Assembly: GCF_000165425.1 (NCBI RefSeq)
Contig: NW_001799647.1
Span: forward strand, 1 to 64,000
Direction of reading: 5' to 3'
Origin: Paramecium tetraurelia
Lineage: Eukaryota > Ciliophora > Oligohymenophorea > Peniculida > Parameciidae
Length of the DNA: 64,000 bases
Shown: positions 23,722 through 36,748 of the stretch, piece by piece
How positions within the stretch are numbered: position 1 is the stretch's first letter
Layout of the letters: every line of letters begins with the position of its first letter
Translations under genes and position numbers: made by a program
The notes under the pieces: model-generated
What the model saw: the letters and a program-made list of their open reading frames with translations, nothing else
What the model was told of the DNA's origin: nothing
Databases searched by the model: none

Positions 23722-25998
23722 TCACCCTTAATTAAGATTATCACATCTCATTTTTGTCAACATATTTAATAGAATTTTATGATTCTCCTTCTAATCAGGG
23801 TGAGTCTCTATGTAGAAATCAATCCAATCTCTGGCTTCATCGTATAATGTATGCTCATCCAGAGTCAGCTTGTCTAGATTTAATTCAATAAATACAAAAT
23901 AACTTGTAACCCTTGATGGAGTCTGGATCATTCTTTATTAATTCTCTCAAACACTGAATGTACGAATTTCCAAAGAAATCTCGAATAAATTAAACTACCA
24001 TTAATTATACTCAATACTCCTTAATTTATTCGCTTTACTACAATTTGAATTACATTTCTAGTACTCCTCCAATACCTTCAGTCCATCCTCCTTCTTCTTC
24101 TCGCCTAGTATTTTAGCCTTCATCTCCACCAACTTCAATGAATGTTAATATGGCAGTGAATCAATGAATTATAATGCTATGTCATTGGAATATAGCTTTA
24201 CGAGCATTTAAACTAGAATACACATACAAATACACCTTTCAATAATTGAATCTCCTCATTCTATGGATTTAATTAGAAGTATTCATCTATCGTAACTAAA
24301 AGCTCTTTTTATCTTCCTTAGTTGTGCAATAACTTGACTTAAGATAACAAATTAATTTTGTACTTTTTGCTAAATAACCATTTTCATCTCCGTGGTAGAA
24401 TTTTATATGTTAGTCTAATAAAGAAATAGCCTTGTCATGCTACTTCAATACAGTTGTCAGTATTTCTGCCTTCCTCAACAATATGTTCTGCTCTTCATTC
24501 GGACATGCCTAGATGAATTTCTCCCAATGTTATTTGATTTGAATTGGCTTGCATTTGTATTTCATAAATTAGGCTTTAAATAATAACAAATTCAAAGCAA
24601 CCTTTCTCATCATATCCTTTAAACTAACATGGATACAAATTGATGTAATCATCAAATACTTTCAATGCCAAATCCAATTGATTCAATTTATAATAATAAT
24701 TGGCTAAATGATAATAATATATCTTACCCTTATCAATATAGAACTTAATGTCGTTTGGATTTTATAAGATCAATTATTCCATTTGATTAATATCATAAAT
24801 CTTTGGTATGATAATGTTCATTACTTAATAATCAATTAATACTTACTTTCATTAAATATTTCATTTTGAACTATAAGTTTCTTCTTCTATTCAATAGTAT
24901 TCAACAAATTCAATTTCTCCACTATGGGTTGATTACAAATGTATGAGGAAAGAAGATACTTTAATTTTTCTAAATCATACCCTTTGATCAACTAATTTTA
25001 TGATTTATCTACAAATATCAATTGAAAATTACAATTGTCGATGTCTAAATATATTATTTTGCAAATCTCCTTAATATCTAAACTGTCTAAGTAACCAGAA
25101 AGGATATGAGGATTAAATTTTCCCTTCAATTGAAAGGCGATTTAACATTTTTTATTATGGGCTTCTAAACTGTCAGGAAACTTGAGTAAATATTAATCAA
25201 ATTGATTCTCATCTCTATCGAGAAGACACAACTATTCAAATCCATAGAGATCATTGGGATTATTCTTTATAAACAACTTCAACACAGAAGCCTCATTTTG
25301 AATGTTCAACAATCTCAAATACCCAGTTCTATTGTTTGGATTATCGATTATGAACTAGTTCCAAAGTTCAACTTGTAGAGAGGGAATTAAATCACAGAGA
25401 CAGTCATAACCTTCAATGGAATCTGGATTTTCTCTTAAGTACTTTTTATAGAGATTAATCCCTTCTTCAAATTGATCCAAGAAATCAGCCAAAAATCTAA
25501 CTGCGGATTAATGATAGTTAAATTACATGCTTGATGGTAATATTTAAGTTGTACTCTTGGTTACTGCAAAAAATCATCAATTACTGATTAATACTCTTGA
25601 TTGAAATAGCTGTGTAACAAGCATAATTTACGAACTAATAAATGCTTATCTCGGAATAAAGACTATTGGGTTGCGTTGATGACTTAGCGAAATAGTTTTT
25701 CCTTTTATTTTAATGTTATGCAGCATTCGAATTTATTGTGAAGTGTAAATTCCTAACAGTCCAAAAGGATGGATTTCAAAGGGTTGGCAACGAATTTGTC
25801 ATCCTCTTCCAGATATTTGCTCAATACTATAATAAGTTGGTAATGTGAAAGAAATACATTAATATTGCCATGACTGGGGGAATACTCGCTGTAAAAGTGC
25901 GTGGTTGGTTTTATAGGTTTGTTATGCTATTGATTATCGTAGGAGTTGGAATGATTGTGGAAATTCCTTCTTTTTGTAGTGTAATTGGGAGAGTACAT
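23722..25998 (-). CDS. TPR-like helical repeat protein
   Basis: About 749 aa from ATG at 25998 (MYSPNYTTKRRNFHNH) to TGA at 23722-23724, with one 26-nt intron near 25540 and one extra T to be skipped in a T-run near 23905. The body is a long array of helix pairs with TPR spacing, for example LYKKYLRENPDSIEGYDCL and KVFDDYINLYPCQFKGYDE, with recurring NP/DP-xS turns. Such repeats bind other proteins. The N-terminus is Asn/His/Tyr-rich and disordered. No further domain identifies a specific complex. Confidence 0.82.
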
Positions 25999-26069
25999 AT
26001 GACTTATCAATTTGATTTGTGTTATTCATATAAATAATATATAATTGATTAATATATTTAATGTCGGTC

Positions 26070-27434
26070 TCACTCACAAGCGAATTTAAAGTCAAAAGAC
26101 GTCACACAGATTTAGAATGCTTGAAGAGGTGATAGGGGGTAGCAGAAATCAAGGTTGAACAAGAGATCATCGACTCTTCCAAATTGTAGATGAATGAATT
26201 AATGATTATTTGGTTTTACTAATTGGAAATTTTTGACTGAAGGTTTGTCTACTCTTCCAAAGAAGTTGAGAACGTGTGCTTTCATTTTGGCATCCCATCT
26301 AGGAGGTTTATTGATGAATTCCTCAATGAACTCACGCTTGTTGTTTTGATAATCATATTGAATGCCTTCATTATTATGAAGAGGTTGGAATACTTTTGGA
26401 ATGTTCCTATCTCCTACTCTAGGTATTAAGACTTTCATTTTTCGAGGGCCTTTATTCTACATGATGTGACTTTCATAATACACTATTCCCAATTGAGTTC
26501 TGAATAGGCTTGTGTCTTTGCACTTCTTTAAGTTCTTGCCCTCATCCCAAAGTATGAATTCAGTTCCAAGGAAATTGGATCTGACCTTACCCAAAAAGCA
26601 TGATTTCCTGGTTGAGAATTCTCTCTTGTCCATGGAAATCACATAATTGGAGGTGGTGTTCATAACTACTTTCTTCGCACTGAATAAGTACACATCCCCT
26701 TCGCTAGTGTAAACATGATAAACTGGGTAGAGTCTGGCAAGCCCACTCTTATCTCTTTTGATTGAGCATTGCAGGGTTTTATCTTGGATCAATGGAGAGG
26801 TGAGGAATGCCTTTCCTTTATCTTAACTTTCCATTTATTCTCTCACATACTAATAATCAAGTTTAGGAGGGAATGGATTCACTTGAACTTGACTTTGATT
26901 GCTCGATGACAGCGGCGGTTGTATGTTGGATTATGATTGTTGGGATTCATGAAATTAGGATTGTTGATCATTATCTTCGATCCTTTGCAATTAAAGAGGA
27001 TTTGGCTGTACTTGCTGATTTATATCCTCCTATTCAACCTGTTCTCCCATCTCTGATTAGAAATTGACCAATGATTAATTGTGCTAATCTTGTTCAGAAT
27101 TGTTGGATGATTCTTCTGATTAGTGTTGGAAATTGTTGGAATTTTTGTATTATATCTATTGAAACTAATTCTGCTATTCCTGTTGTTGTAGTTGTGATTC
27201 TTGTATTTTCATTTGTTATGCGGATGTTTTAGGTCTGTTCAATCTAAGGTTATTTAAATCCTATTCCTATTGATTGATTTGCTGCATTCCTGGCTCGTGT
27301 ATAATTTCCTCATCCTAGAAGTCCTTCCTTATTTTCATTTGCTGCTAATCACTTATTTTGTGATTCTTTTCTTGCTGGTTATCATCATCATCAAATTAAA
27401 TGATATTTTCCTCCTCGCTATTGTTTCTACTCAT
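26070..27434 (-). CDS. Tubby-like protein (TULP)
   Basis: 454 aa without introns, from ATG at 27434 to TGA at 26070-26072. Residues 1 to about 215 are Gln/Asn-rich and disordered. The rest is a complete Tubby domain: TSNYVISMDKREFS, GKVRSNFLGTEF, the central KGPRKMKVLIPRV, WDAKMKAHVLNFFGRVDKPS followed by VKNFQLV, LQFGRVDD, and the family terminus LQAFQICVTSFDFKFACE. Tubby proteins bind phosphatidylinositol 4,5-bisphosphate and, in animals, carry membrane proteins into cilia with the IFT-A complex. A ciliary trafficking role in Paramecium is likely by analogy. No frameshift is present, which makes this a good test of the TAA/TAG=Gln reading. Confidence 0.96.
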
Positions 27435-28879
27435 ATTTTAAATTTATTATTATAATTAATCAAATATAGAAACCCCATTTATTTCCCTTTTACACCATTT
27501 AATTCTACACATGTCACCAAAATCCTCTTGTCAACTTATACTAATATTCTGTTAATTTCAATAATTAAATTTAAATCTACATCAAATTATAGTATCCATC
27601 CTTTATTAATGACACCCTCTTACCAAAGTCCTCAGGCCTAAACAACCATTACTAATCTTGGCCATACCACCACCAGAGTGATCACCAATAATAAATACCA
27701 TTACTATCGCTTACATTATGTCATTTAACTAAATCCGTCATTTAACCCCAAGATATAAATAAATGATAAAATAAACATTTCTTTAATTTAATCAAATACA
27801 TCTAAGCAAACTCTCTCCTATTTTCTTATTTAATGTACAATTCTGCTCTGTATCACTTCTATCTCCCATATTCTAACCATCAATTTACTTGAGTGAAATT
27901 CTTTTATCAAAATAATAACCAAAGTTCTCTTAAATTAATTTTAAATTAAATTTCTTCATCTATTTTATCCCAATCTAGCCATTCATATTATTTTAGGATT
28001 CTTGAATTGATTTGGATGCAATCTTATATCTAGCCATCTTTTGACCTATTTCTATCATAAAGGTTCATATGATTAGCTCTATTAGCTGGGGATCTCAAGA
28101 GTGTAATTTCAGATATTTTTGTCCAATGTATCTAAATTCTTACTAAATTAGAAGGTTCAGCAATGAGTCATCTTATTACTTTTATATCTAAACTCAAATA
28201 ATTTTGAAGATGCAGTTAATTTCTGTTAATTTTCTTTTTGGTGCAGTTTGAGTTTTAGCTAAAAGTAAAATGCCAAAAGTAGATAAGAACTTAGTAATTA
28301 CATAATTTAATCATAATATAAATGCTACTCAATTTTATAACTAAAATTCTCTTCATTTAGAAGAAGTGTTTTAATTGATGATATTTTATTATTATTACTA
28401 TTTATGGTGTTGTTCTTAAATTCCTAAAAATTAAATTATAAAATTTTGAGGATAAGATCTAATTTATTCAATTCTCTTCTTTAAACTTCCTATTGCAGGA
28501 CATGTACATTAGAATTCCCATCTCAAACTTACTTTCTAAGAAGTAAGTTGGTATATTTAATTGTTAAATTTTTAATGCCAATTTAAAAGAGGAGAATATC
28601 TATCTATCTTTTTAGGGATGTTGACTTTGAATCACCTTTCTCAACTAGTTCTTCATTGGAAATATTAATTTAAAAAGTAGTAGTTAATCAATATATGAAA
28701 AGATGTGCAATTTATGACTTTATAACATTTACAAGCTGATGTACATACTATATGGTTAGATACCTCCAGTTTTCTTTTTCCTTTTAATCTTCTTCCTGAA
28801 TTTCTGAAAAATGTTGTAGAATAAAATGATGCTTTAATACTGTAATGTACAATAATACTAATATATATAGGTCAATTAA
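27435..28879. other. Long intergenic region, no gene seen
   Basis: About 1.4 kb of AT-rich sequence with frequent TGA in all frames. It lies between the start of the Tubby-like gene and the end of the Pumilio gene. No conserved motif, tRNA-like fold or repeat array was noticed. It is unusually long for this gene-dense window and could hold a non-coding RNA that I cannot recognise. Confidence 0.45.
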
Positions 28880-30157
28880 TCACTTCTTAGCTAAGTATTC
28901 CATCCACTTCTGCCTGATATTTTGAGCATAGATGGAAGGTAAGTTCCGCTGAAGAGCTTACTGTAATATGTCTGCTTCGCCTAGTTTCTCAGCTTCTTAA
29001 AGAGCTTTCTGTAGAACAAAGGTTCCAAATTTGTTTTTCATCAATTCCAAACAAATGCCATCTTGTGACAATTGTTTAATGAATCGTTTTTATGTTTTTG
29101 CAGAGGTTTCTAGAATGCATTTCTCCCACAACATTCGAAGAATACTTGTGAATAGATAGTTGCACTAGTTTCTACAAAATTTTATCAATTATTGGAGTGC
29201 ATTTCTGATCTCCGTAGACCTATATATAGATTATGTATAATTACATCGATCACATGTTGTACTCCATAATTACCAAAAGGATCTTGTACGATGTCATCCA
29301 ATTGATCACGCATCTTAATTAAAATAAAGTGGCATTTCTCTTGATTATTTTTAAGTTTAGTAATGAGATCCTTCAAGACGCAAAGTCCAAATTGATGATT
29401 GACAACCTAAATGAATCTCTCCAATAATTTGCAAAATATCAAATTCAAACGATCTTCTGAGAATCTCGCAATGATCTTTTTGATCAAATGTGTTCCTTGA
29501 CTGTCCAGAGTGAGAAAGATGATATGGTTTTTTATGCTATTTTCAACCATTTCTTCTTCTTATTTGGAGGATATCAAGGAAACCAACGATTAAATAGCAT
29601 GAGTACCCTTTTTATCGCATGCAATATCCACTAGTCGATTGGAAATCTGAAAAATACATATGAATAAAAAGTTACTGTTTGTAAGATGTATAATCTCTAA
29701 TGGGGAGCACAACTCTGACTCAGACTGCCAAACATGTAATTGGCATATGGATCAACCATGAGATCGCCTATGTGTGGACCTATTTCTTGCAACAGTTGAT
29801 CCAATTCCATTTGTGTACAAGTAGTGAAATGCTTTTGGATGAGTCGACTACCATGTTGAGTTTTTTACAAAATTGACGATGTTGCCTCGTATTTGTTCAA
29901 AGCTTTTATAAATCTTCAGTCCATTCATCTGGTTGTGTTTATTCTTCCAATTGGAATGATTGAAAACGGACTCTTTGTTGAACAGGTCCAACTTGAGGTG
30001 TGAAAATGCGTGTTTTTGGTGAGAAGAGGAATGAATCAACAACAGGGGAGGATATGGGTGATTGTTTGGTGAGTTGTTTGGCTATGTCTGGAGACAAGTT
30101 GATTTGGAGTGACTTCAAGCACAATTGTGGTTGATTGTGTTCTTCTTCTAGTTACAT
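28880..30157 (-). CDS. Pumilio/PUF-family RNA-binding protein
   Basis: About 400 aa. After a polar N-terminus come eight PUF repeats with recognition helices containing TQHGSRLIQKH, DPYANYMFGSL, DKKGTHAIQSL, DSQGTHLIKKI, HQFGLCVLKDL, DPFGNYGVQHV, HKYSSNVVEKC and NKFGTFVLQKA. PUF proteins bind 3' UTR motifs one base per repeat and usually repress or localise mRNA; the SNxxE of repeat 7 and NxxxQ of repeat 5 fit the G and U codes. Introns: 29647-29675 (29) and 29220-29244 (25). Two indels are bridged: a missing T near 29905-29912 and an extra G near 29122. The start at 30157 is preferred; an in-frame ATG at 30178 would overlap the upstream gene. Confidence 0.93.
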
Positions 30158-30174
30158 GGAGATGCATACTGTCA

Positions 30175-30919
30175 TCATACCCCGATGCAGATGTAATCGC
30201 TGGTGACTTTGCTTGCATTGTAGTAGAATTCATAGGTGTGGACATTCTTGGCTTCTTGCATGAGATTGCTATCCATGATGTGAACGTCGATTTGAATGCG
30301 GCCTTGCAACAATGGGACAAGGTGTTTTTGTCTTTTTCCGAAGTACTCTCTCAGATTTGCGTAATCGATTAGGATGGATGTGTTCTTCTTCTATTTGAGT
30401 GTGGTGGAATGTGTGAGGTTGAGGTAGGGTTGTTGTGCGACGGTGTGAAATATTCTGAATTCCACGAAGACTTTGACGTTCAGATCCAAGAGGTCGTAGT
30501 CTACTGGGACTCGTTCCATAATTTGCGCATGCTAGATTGAATCTGTTAAGAGGGCAAGTTATGCTGTTTTATGTTTGCAAGTGAGGGCGCATTGAGTGTG
30601 GACATCAAAGTACTGGGAAAGGAGATTGGAGTACAATTGTGTGTGACCTAATTGCACAGTTTGGTAGCAGAGCGGGCAGATTGAATTTTCATTTTGGCTC
30701 CTTCCAATTATCTCGTAATCCTCGTCCACTACTAAAAACATACACACAACTCAACTACTTAAGGATTCTTCTAATGTGCTACTACACTTTCGGGAGTCTG
30801 ACTCACTAAAAGTACAACAATCATTTAAATTCTTACTTGGCGCATTTGGAGAAGATCTCTTTGAATTCGTTCGGAACAGGGTCGTCCCATCCGAACAAAG
30901 GGTAGATGTCCTCAGTCAT
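30175..30919 (-). CDS. Uncharacterised protein with a Cys/His (zinc-type) cluster
   Basis: About 228 aa from ATG at 30919 (MTEDIYPLFGWDDPVP) to TGA at 30175-30177, with introns of 31 and 27 nt near the 5' end (about 30807-30837 and 30736-30762). Residues 67-110 hold a Cys/His cluster: CPLC, then paired histidines, HTQC and CKH, suggesting a zinc site. The C-terminal half reads as a beta-rich segment (VDYDLLDLNVKVFVEF). No named family is recognised. The stop lies directly at the start of the Pumilio gene on the same strand, so the two genes abut or overlap. Confidence 0.7.
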
Positions 30920-31105
30920 ATTATAAACTTCTTGTGTTTTTAAAATAATAAATTGCTGACAAAAGATTGTAAAATTTAATTGGACCATTTTCTAAATGCG
31001 TCATATGAGTTATTAAAATGTGATTAGCTTTAAGCACAATAAATAATTCAATTCAGATCATACATATATATGCTTAAAATCTTAAGAAATTGATATTGCC
31101 AAACA

Positions 31106-31366
31106 TCATTAATGACAGGAGGAGTTCCCCACAAGAAAGTCGTAGCAATCAAACTTCCTATACGACAAGTTCTGATACATAAGACTGTTGCGTTCATTTC
31201 GGAACCTCATGGGAGTGATGTGCTCCGATTTCGAAGGCTTGTTGATCTTCGGCAATCTCAAAGTTGGCATCTCAAACACCTTCATCTGCTTTAACTCATA
31301 TACTAATTACGGACTTGGTTACTTTCTCTGTAATTCCTACTACTTTGGGAGTCTGCTCAAACCCAT
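31106..31366 (-). CDS. Small basic protein, 86 aa, unknown
   Basis: An intronless frame from ATG at 31366 to TGA at 31106-31108, starting MGLSRLPKQQELQRKQP. It is basic and uses TAG/TAA for Gln five or more times in the N-terminal third, which supports real coding. The middle has a Pro/Lys-rich LRLPKINKPSKSEHITP segment. No family is recognised. It is divergent from the coiled-coil gene starting at 31430, with only 63 bp between the start codons. Confidence 0.6.
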
Positions 31367-31429
31367 ACAACTTTGCTATTCGATATGGCTGAATTATTTA
31401 TTCTTATTACATTATTTTTTAAAATTTAT

Positions 31430-33571
31430 ATGTCTCAAGAATAAGAATTGCTAGCCAAGATGAAATCCTTAGAGGAAGACATCCAGAATCGACATCGACA
31501 AATCGTGTCACTGACTGATAAGGTGGAGGAATTGCAGAGATCCATCCAGAATAACTCGGAAGTATAGAATAACTTCACATTTCAATAGGTGGTTGAACTC
31601 AATGAAAAGGTTCGGATGCTTGAGTCTCAGAACATTAAATTGATTGAAAAGAATCAAAACGACGTGGTAGAGTGGCGATCAAAGGAACGTGATTTCAATG
31701 TAACATTCAATAGTTACACTAGAATCAAATTCAATCATTACAACGGAAGTTAGGCGAAGCGGAGTCTGAACTCAATGAGACTAAAGAATTGAATAAACAA
31801 TTAATCACCAAATCGAGTGAGTCTTCTGATCAACAATCACAGTTACAGCAAATCACCTCGCATTTTGAACATCTCCTCTCAGAAAAGGATTCACACATCA
31901 AAGAACGAGATCTCAAAATAACAGAATAGGATCTCATCATTAACAACCTACAAAAGGAGTTGTCTCTTGCCTCCGAAAGGGAACAGACTTCTCGAACAAT
32001 TCAAGAACAATTAAATGAACAATTGAAAATATTGGAAAAGAGACACAGTGAATTCACCTAATAGAGTGAAAAATTGGCCATCCTAACCAATGAACTCAAT
32101 ACAATCAACCAATTGAAGGAGGAATTACATAATGAGAATACCTCACTTAAGTCTTAACTATCAGAATGGGCTTCCAAAAACTCAGAACTCCAAGTTAAAG
32201 TCAAAGAATTCGAAGATCAAACCACCAGAGAGTAGACTCAAATCCAAAATCTCCAAGTGGCTCTCAAGGATTCATAAAAGGAGTATAAAGAAGAAATGAC
32301 TAAAATTATGCAAATTTTGGAGAAAATGAAAGAGAAAGTAGCGATATTCATCATATTCTAAGCATGCACATGAATAGGAGTAATACAAGTAGAGAATGCT
32401 TGAAAGAGATGACATTTTGAAGGAAGCCAAAAAACAATTTGAATAAACTACTAAACAATTCGAAAAGTAAATCTTAATAATTATATCCTCTAGAGAAAAT
32501 AATATCCTAATTACTTAAATTTAGACATCTGCAAAGACACAATCTGATCTCTAGAAAAAGATTTCAGATCTGGAATTTAAGCTAAGAGAACTTGAATTTA
32601 AACTCCAAGAAAGTAATAGACAATATATCAAATAACTTGAGCATTCCAAAGCACTTGATATTGAAGTATATACTTGTAAATACAATTAGCTCAAAAAAGC
32701 AATATAGACCTAATAGAAATTGCAAGAATAAATGATTATCAAAGACGAAGAAATGCAAAAAACCAAATAATTCTAGTTGAAGTTACTACAAGAAAATCAG
32801 GATTTAAAAACTAAATTAGATCACTATCTTCAAGTCAATACAAAAAGTAAGTCAAATGAATTACAGAATCTAAAGAATTAATTACTAGAAAAGGATCAAG
32901 AATTGGAATTGCACAGATAACAATAAAAATCATTGGCTACTCAATTAAAAACTAGTCAAGGATATGTGACAAGATTCAAAGCCAGAGTTAAATAATTGGA
33001 AATGGACAACACAGAGTTATTAAAAGCCAAGAATAATCTAGAAACACTCTTCCAAGAGATCTTAGAATAAACCAAATAGAAACAAAATATCAAAAATCTA
33101 TCCGCAATATCAAATAATCCTACCAAATATTAGATGAGTCTACTATCGCAAAGGAAGAATTACATGCAAGAAAATACATCAACTCATTCATAAGAAAATA
33201 GATCATCAAGTTAAAAATCAAACAATACTACTCCAAACAAAGTTGCAAATTCAGGTGAAGTCTCTTTTAAGAGGCCAATTTAAGTTAGTGGACACAAAAA
33301 ATCCACTCATTCAGGTTCTTAGGAAAACATTTCCATTAAATAATAGAATGAACTCAACGAAATTAAAGAATTAGATGAAAGTTAATAACAATAAACGAAG
33401 GGGTAACCTTAAGATAATTCATCCCAAGAAATCAAGCAGGCTGACAGCAAAGAAGACACTCAGAAGTTAATTGAAACCAAGGAACATCATGAAGAATAGA
33501 TTTTAAATGAGTAAGAAAACAATAATGAGGAAGTTGAGGATTTCTTGGAAGATCAAAATGATCTTGATTGA
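31430..33571 (+). CDS. Long coiled-coil protein
   Basis: About 680-700 aa. From MSQEQELLAKMKSLEE to about residue 560 the sequence is almost continuous coiled coil; the tail (SSSQKSNNTTPNKVAN and onward) is Ser/Asn/Gln-rich and ends in an acidic EEVEDFLEDQNDLD. Introns: one of 23 nt near 31703-31725 and probably one of 27 nt near 32469-32495. Around 32339-32378 the frame breaks: either a 40-nt intron or two missing bases; both give a length divisible by three. Such proteins are common in basal bodies and the cortical skeleton, but no specific family can be named. Confidence 0.78.
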
Positions 33572-33667
33572 TTATAAATTTTTATATATAAATTTTAAAA
33601 GAATTTTTATAGAGTTCAAGTATTTATTTATTTTTGAATTCATATTATGGATCTATTTACATCTTAA

Positions 33668-35822
33668 ATGTTCGAAAATGATTCCACATTTAAGTGTTTG
33701 AAACACAACTCTCCCTTCACTATCGTTGTTACTGAGTAAAATTTTAGGAGTGAAGACAGATTACAATGTGCCAATTGTTGGAACAGTAATTAAACAGGTT
33801 TGCATACAATACCATTCCTCACTTTTGTGGAGAGGATTAAGGAACAGCAAAATTCCTTTTGTTAAAACTTAAACATGATAATACTGAAGAATTTATCAAT
33901 CATTGACTAGCTAAAAGTTTCAATTAATTCTATTAAGACTCAATTGAATTAAAAATTGACCAATTGCGAAGAGAAAATTTCATTATGGAATGCATAGCTG
34001 ATAGAATTAGGAGATAAGAATTCAAAATATAGCATACATTCTGAAGTTGACAGATTTATATAAAATGAAAGCAAGATGGATTACCTATTAGAATTAACAA
34101 GAACTATTAAGGAATTGAATTATGATTATTCCAACAAAATATAACTCTAATTGAATCATTTGATGGACTCCACCAATTATCTAAATTGTTAATAAAGTTT
34201 GCTTGACGTAAATTAGATGGATTCAGTAGATATAATAGAGAGCTGTCCCTTAATTCAAAGCAATATCCAGGTATTTGTTATTTCAATACAAGAATGATGC
34301 GAGGAAGAAACCTTTTTGTCAAGTTCATAATTAAGAGATTATTTATGTCGATTCAGATAAAGATGTTGACATAGAACTGAGGACTTCTTGTTTAAAGTGT
34401 AATAGAAGAAATGGAGATAACCTTGATGATTTTTTAAGGAAATGGGAACACTATAGTTAAGAAGGTAAAAGGCAGCTAAGGGATTAATTTTAAAAGTTAA
34501 AATTCTAAGTAAAAAGATAAAACAATGAATTGATTTCAATTAGAACAGAAATATGTCAAATTATTGATCAAAAAATCAAATAAAATAATGAAATGTTAAA
34601 GACTAGTTACGATAAGTAGTTCTAAAGTATTTAGGAATTCAACTATTAATTAAATCATTAAAGATTAAAAGAAAGTGCTCTAAAGCTAAGTAAGCAAGAG
34701 AGTGTAGTTAATTGTGTATAAAACCAGAATGAGGATTATTGCATTTTAACTTCTAAAATTAATCACATACTCCATAAGTTAGACTAGGCCTAGAAGATGA
34801 CTCTGTAAGATTTTAAAGCGATTAAACTTGAGGAGATTTCAAGTGATCCTCAAAACAATAATTCAAAAGAAGATGCTGATTAATCATGCTTTGCAGTAGC
34901 TTTTAATAAATCTGATCAAATTATGATCTCTGGTTCAGGATCTAGCATTAAAGCATGGTTATTTAATGAGGGATAATTGGTGGAAATAGAGAAGTTTGAG
35001 GCTCACGATGATAATATCTCATGTTTAGTTTTTAGCCAACATTCAAATTCTTTTATATCAGGATCCATGGATTTTACAATTAAAATATGGAAGGAAAAGA
35101 GTCAATTTAAATGGGAGAGCTCGTAAGCTTATTTAGAGCACACTGATTTTATTAGTTGTCTGATCTTGAGTTAGAATGAGGACTTTCTATTCTCAGGTAG
35201 TTATGATAGAACAATAAGAATATGGAAATTGGATTTTGGATTGAAATCATTATAGTAAGTTTAATGTTTGGAAAAGCACACTAACCTAGTTTTTGGTTTG
35301 AGTATAAATAGTTCATAATCTTAATTGGTATCTTGTGGACAGGATCAATAGATTTTACTTTGGGAGAAAGGAAATGGAAATCAATGGAATTTCAAACAGA
35401 AGGTTTAGTAGTCTATTTAAGACTTTGGATTTAGGATATAATTTATTAGTGATACTTAATTTGTTTGGAGTAGTAAGGGAATTAAGGGTTGTTTATGTTT
35501 TTTTGAACTCGAGAATGGATTGTTTATTGAAAAATAGGAGAAATAAATCAATTTGGGTGAAGATGATTGTGAAGATAAGGATTTCTTTCCAATATATTAT
35601 AATACCTAGAGAAATGTAGTGGCTATTAAACATAAGAGATCTATCTATACATTTAAAAAAGAACAGGATAACAATATTACTCTTCTTACAAATATATAAA
35701 TATTTGAGAATCCAGAATTTTATGGGTAACTTACAAATGATGGAAATTATATGGTTGCTATTTCTAAAGTACAAAACAAGAATGTATCATAATTTATAAT
35801 CAAGAAATTGCATTATTATTGA
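33668..35822 (+). CDS. WD40-repeat protein with N-terminal Cys/His motif and coiled coil
   Basis: 710 aa. The N-terminus (MFENDSTFKCLKHN, then LQCANC) gives a C-H-C-C arrangement that may bind zinc. A helical coiled-coil middle of about 340 residues follows. The C-terminal 300 residues are WD40 repeats, including SGSMDFTIKIWK, SGSYDRTIRIWK and CGQDQQILLWE, forming a beta-propeller for protein interactions. One intron at 34271-34292 (22 nt, CAAG end) is needed for frame continuity; no indel is seen. This zinc-site/coil/WD40 architecture recurs in Paramecium as an expanded family to my knowledge, but the molecular role is unknown. Confidence 0.85.
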
Positions 35823-36040
35823 ATTATATGAATGTCAATAACTTAATTTAGTATAATATAATATTTTTAATCTTTCATGAAGGTTTTGAGTACCTAATTT
35901 TTAATTTTAGTTTTATTTGTATTTCAATTTATAATGTCAAAATTAACAATATCAATATTGCAAATTAATAATAATATTATGTCAGGATATTTTTTCAATA
36001 AATTTCGAAAATAAAATTTAGAATGATTTCATAACTATAA

Positions 36041-36430
36041 ATGTCAAATCTTAACATTGATTTAATAATCAATCATAATTATTTAATATTGAAATTGGCA
36101 GTGGAACAATATTGCTTAATTTATCTCTATAAGAGAAGGGTAAAATTTAGTAGTTAGAATTTCCAAATTATAGTGATTAAGTAAGTATTCAAATAGAGTA
36201 CATAGTTGAGTTTAAATGTGTCAAATTAATTGATATTCTTGCTTTTTCATTAGTCAAATATAATTTCTAAAGGTTATTTGAACTAAAGGATCAACTCATT
36301 TCAGAAAGTCATAATAAATTTTGCATATCAGGTTAAACAAGGAGAATGCTTATATATGCGCTTTGTTCAATAAATTCATAATTCTTAAGGAAGATTTTAG
36401 TTAAGATAGACAAAATTTTCATACCAGTGA
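36041..36430 (+). pseudogene. Possible decayed gene in the 35823-36748 gap
   Basis: A 130-codon frame from ATG at 36041 to TGA at 36428-36430, with many TAA/TAG codons. The last third (FAYQVKQGECLYMRF) faintly recalls the start of a CBM20 starch-binding module, but the key Gly/Trp positions are missing and the similarity stops at the TGA. It could be a chance frame. The rest of the gap shows no other coding signal. Confidence 0.2.
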
Positions 36431-36748
36431 AAGTGGAAAAGTAATCTGAGAATTAAACAAAATGATGTTAATTATTGTGGGTTGTGAAAACAAGAAGCTG
36501 TCTTTTTGCACAATAATTGCTTTTAATGAAAAATCAAAAGGTTTTGCATATCATGTATAATAATCCAATAGTGGAAACTTATCAAATAGAACACTCTTAG
36601 CTAAAACTAAGCTAACTGGGATAAAAAGATTATAGATTAGAAATGAATTAATCGATGATTCAAATAATATTGTATATATTATTATATTTTTGTCTAATAA
36701 TTTGAATTAAGTATTAATGAAAAAGTAAATGATAATTACAAATTATAA

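Noticed and set aside
29185-30320. Several separate short proteins on the minus strand
   Set aside because: Under ciliate code and with two introns and two indels they merge into one Pumilio protein plus the upstream zinc-site protein.
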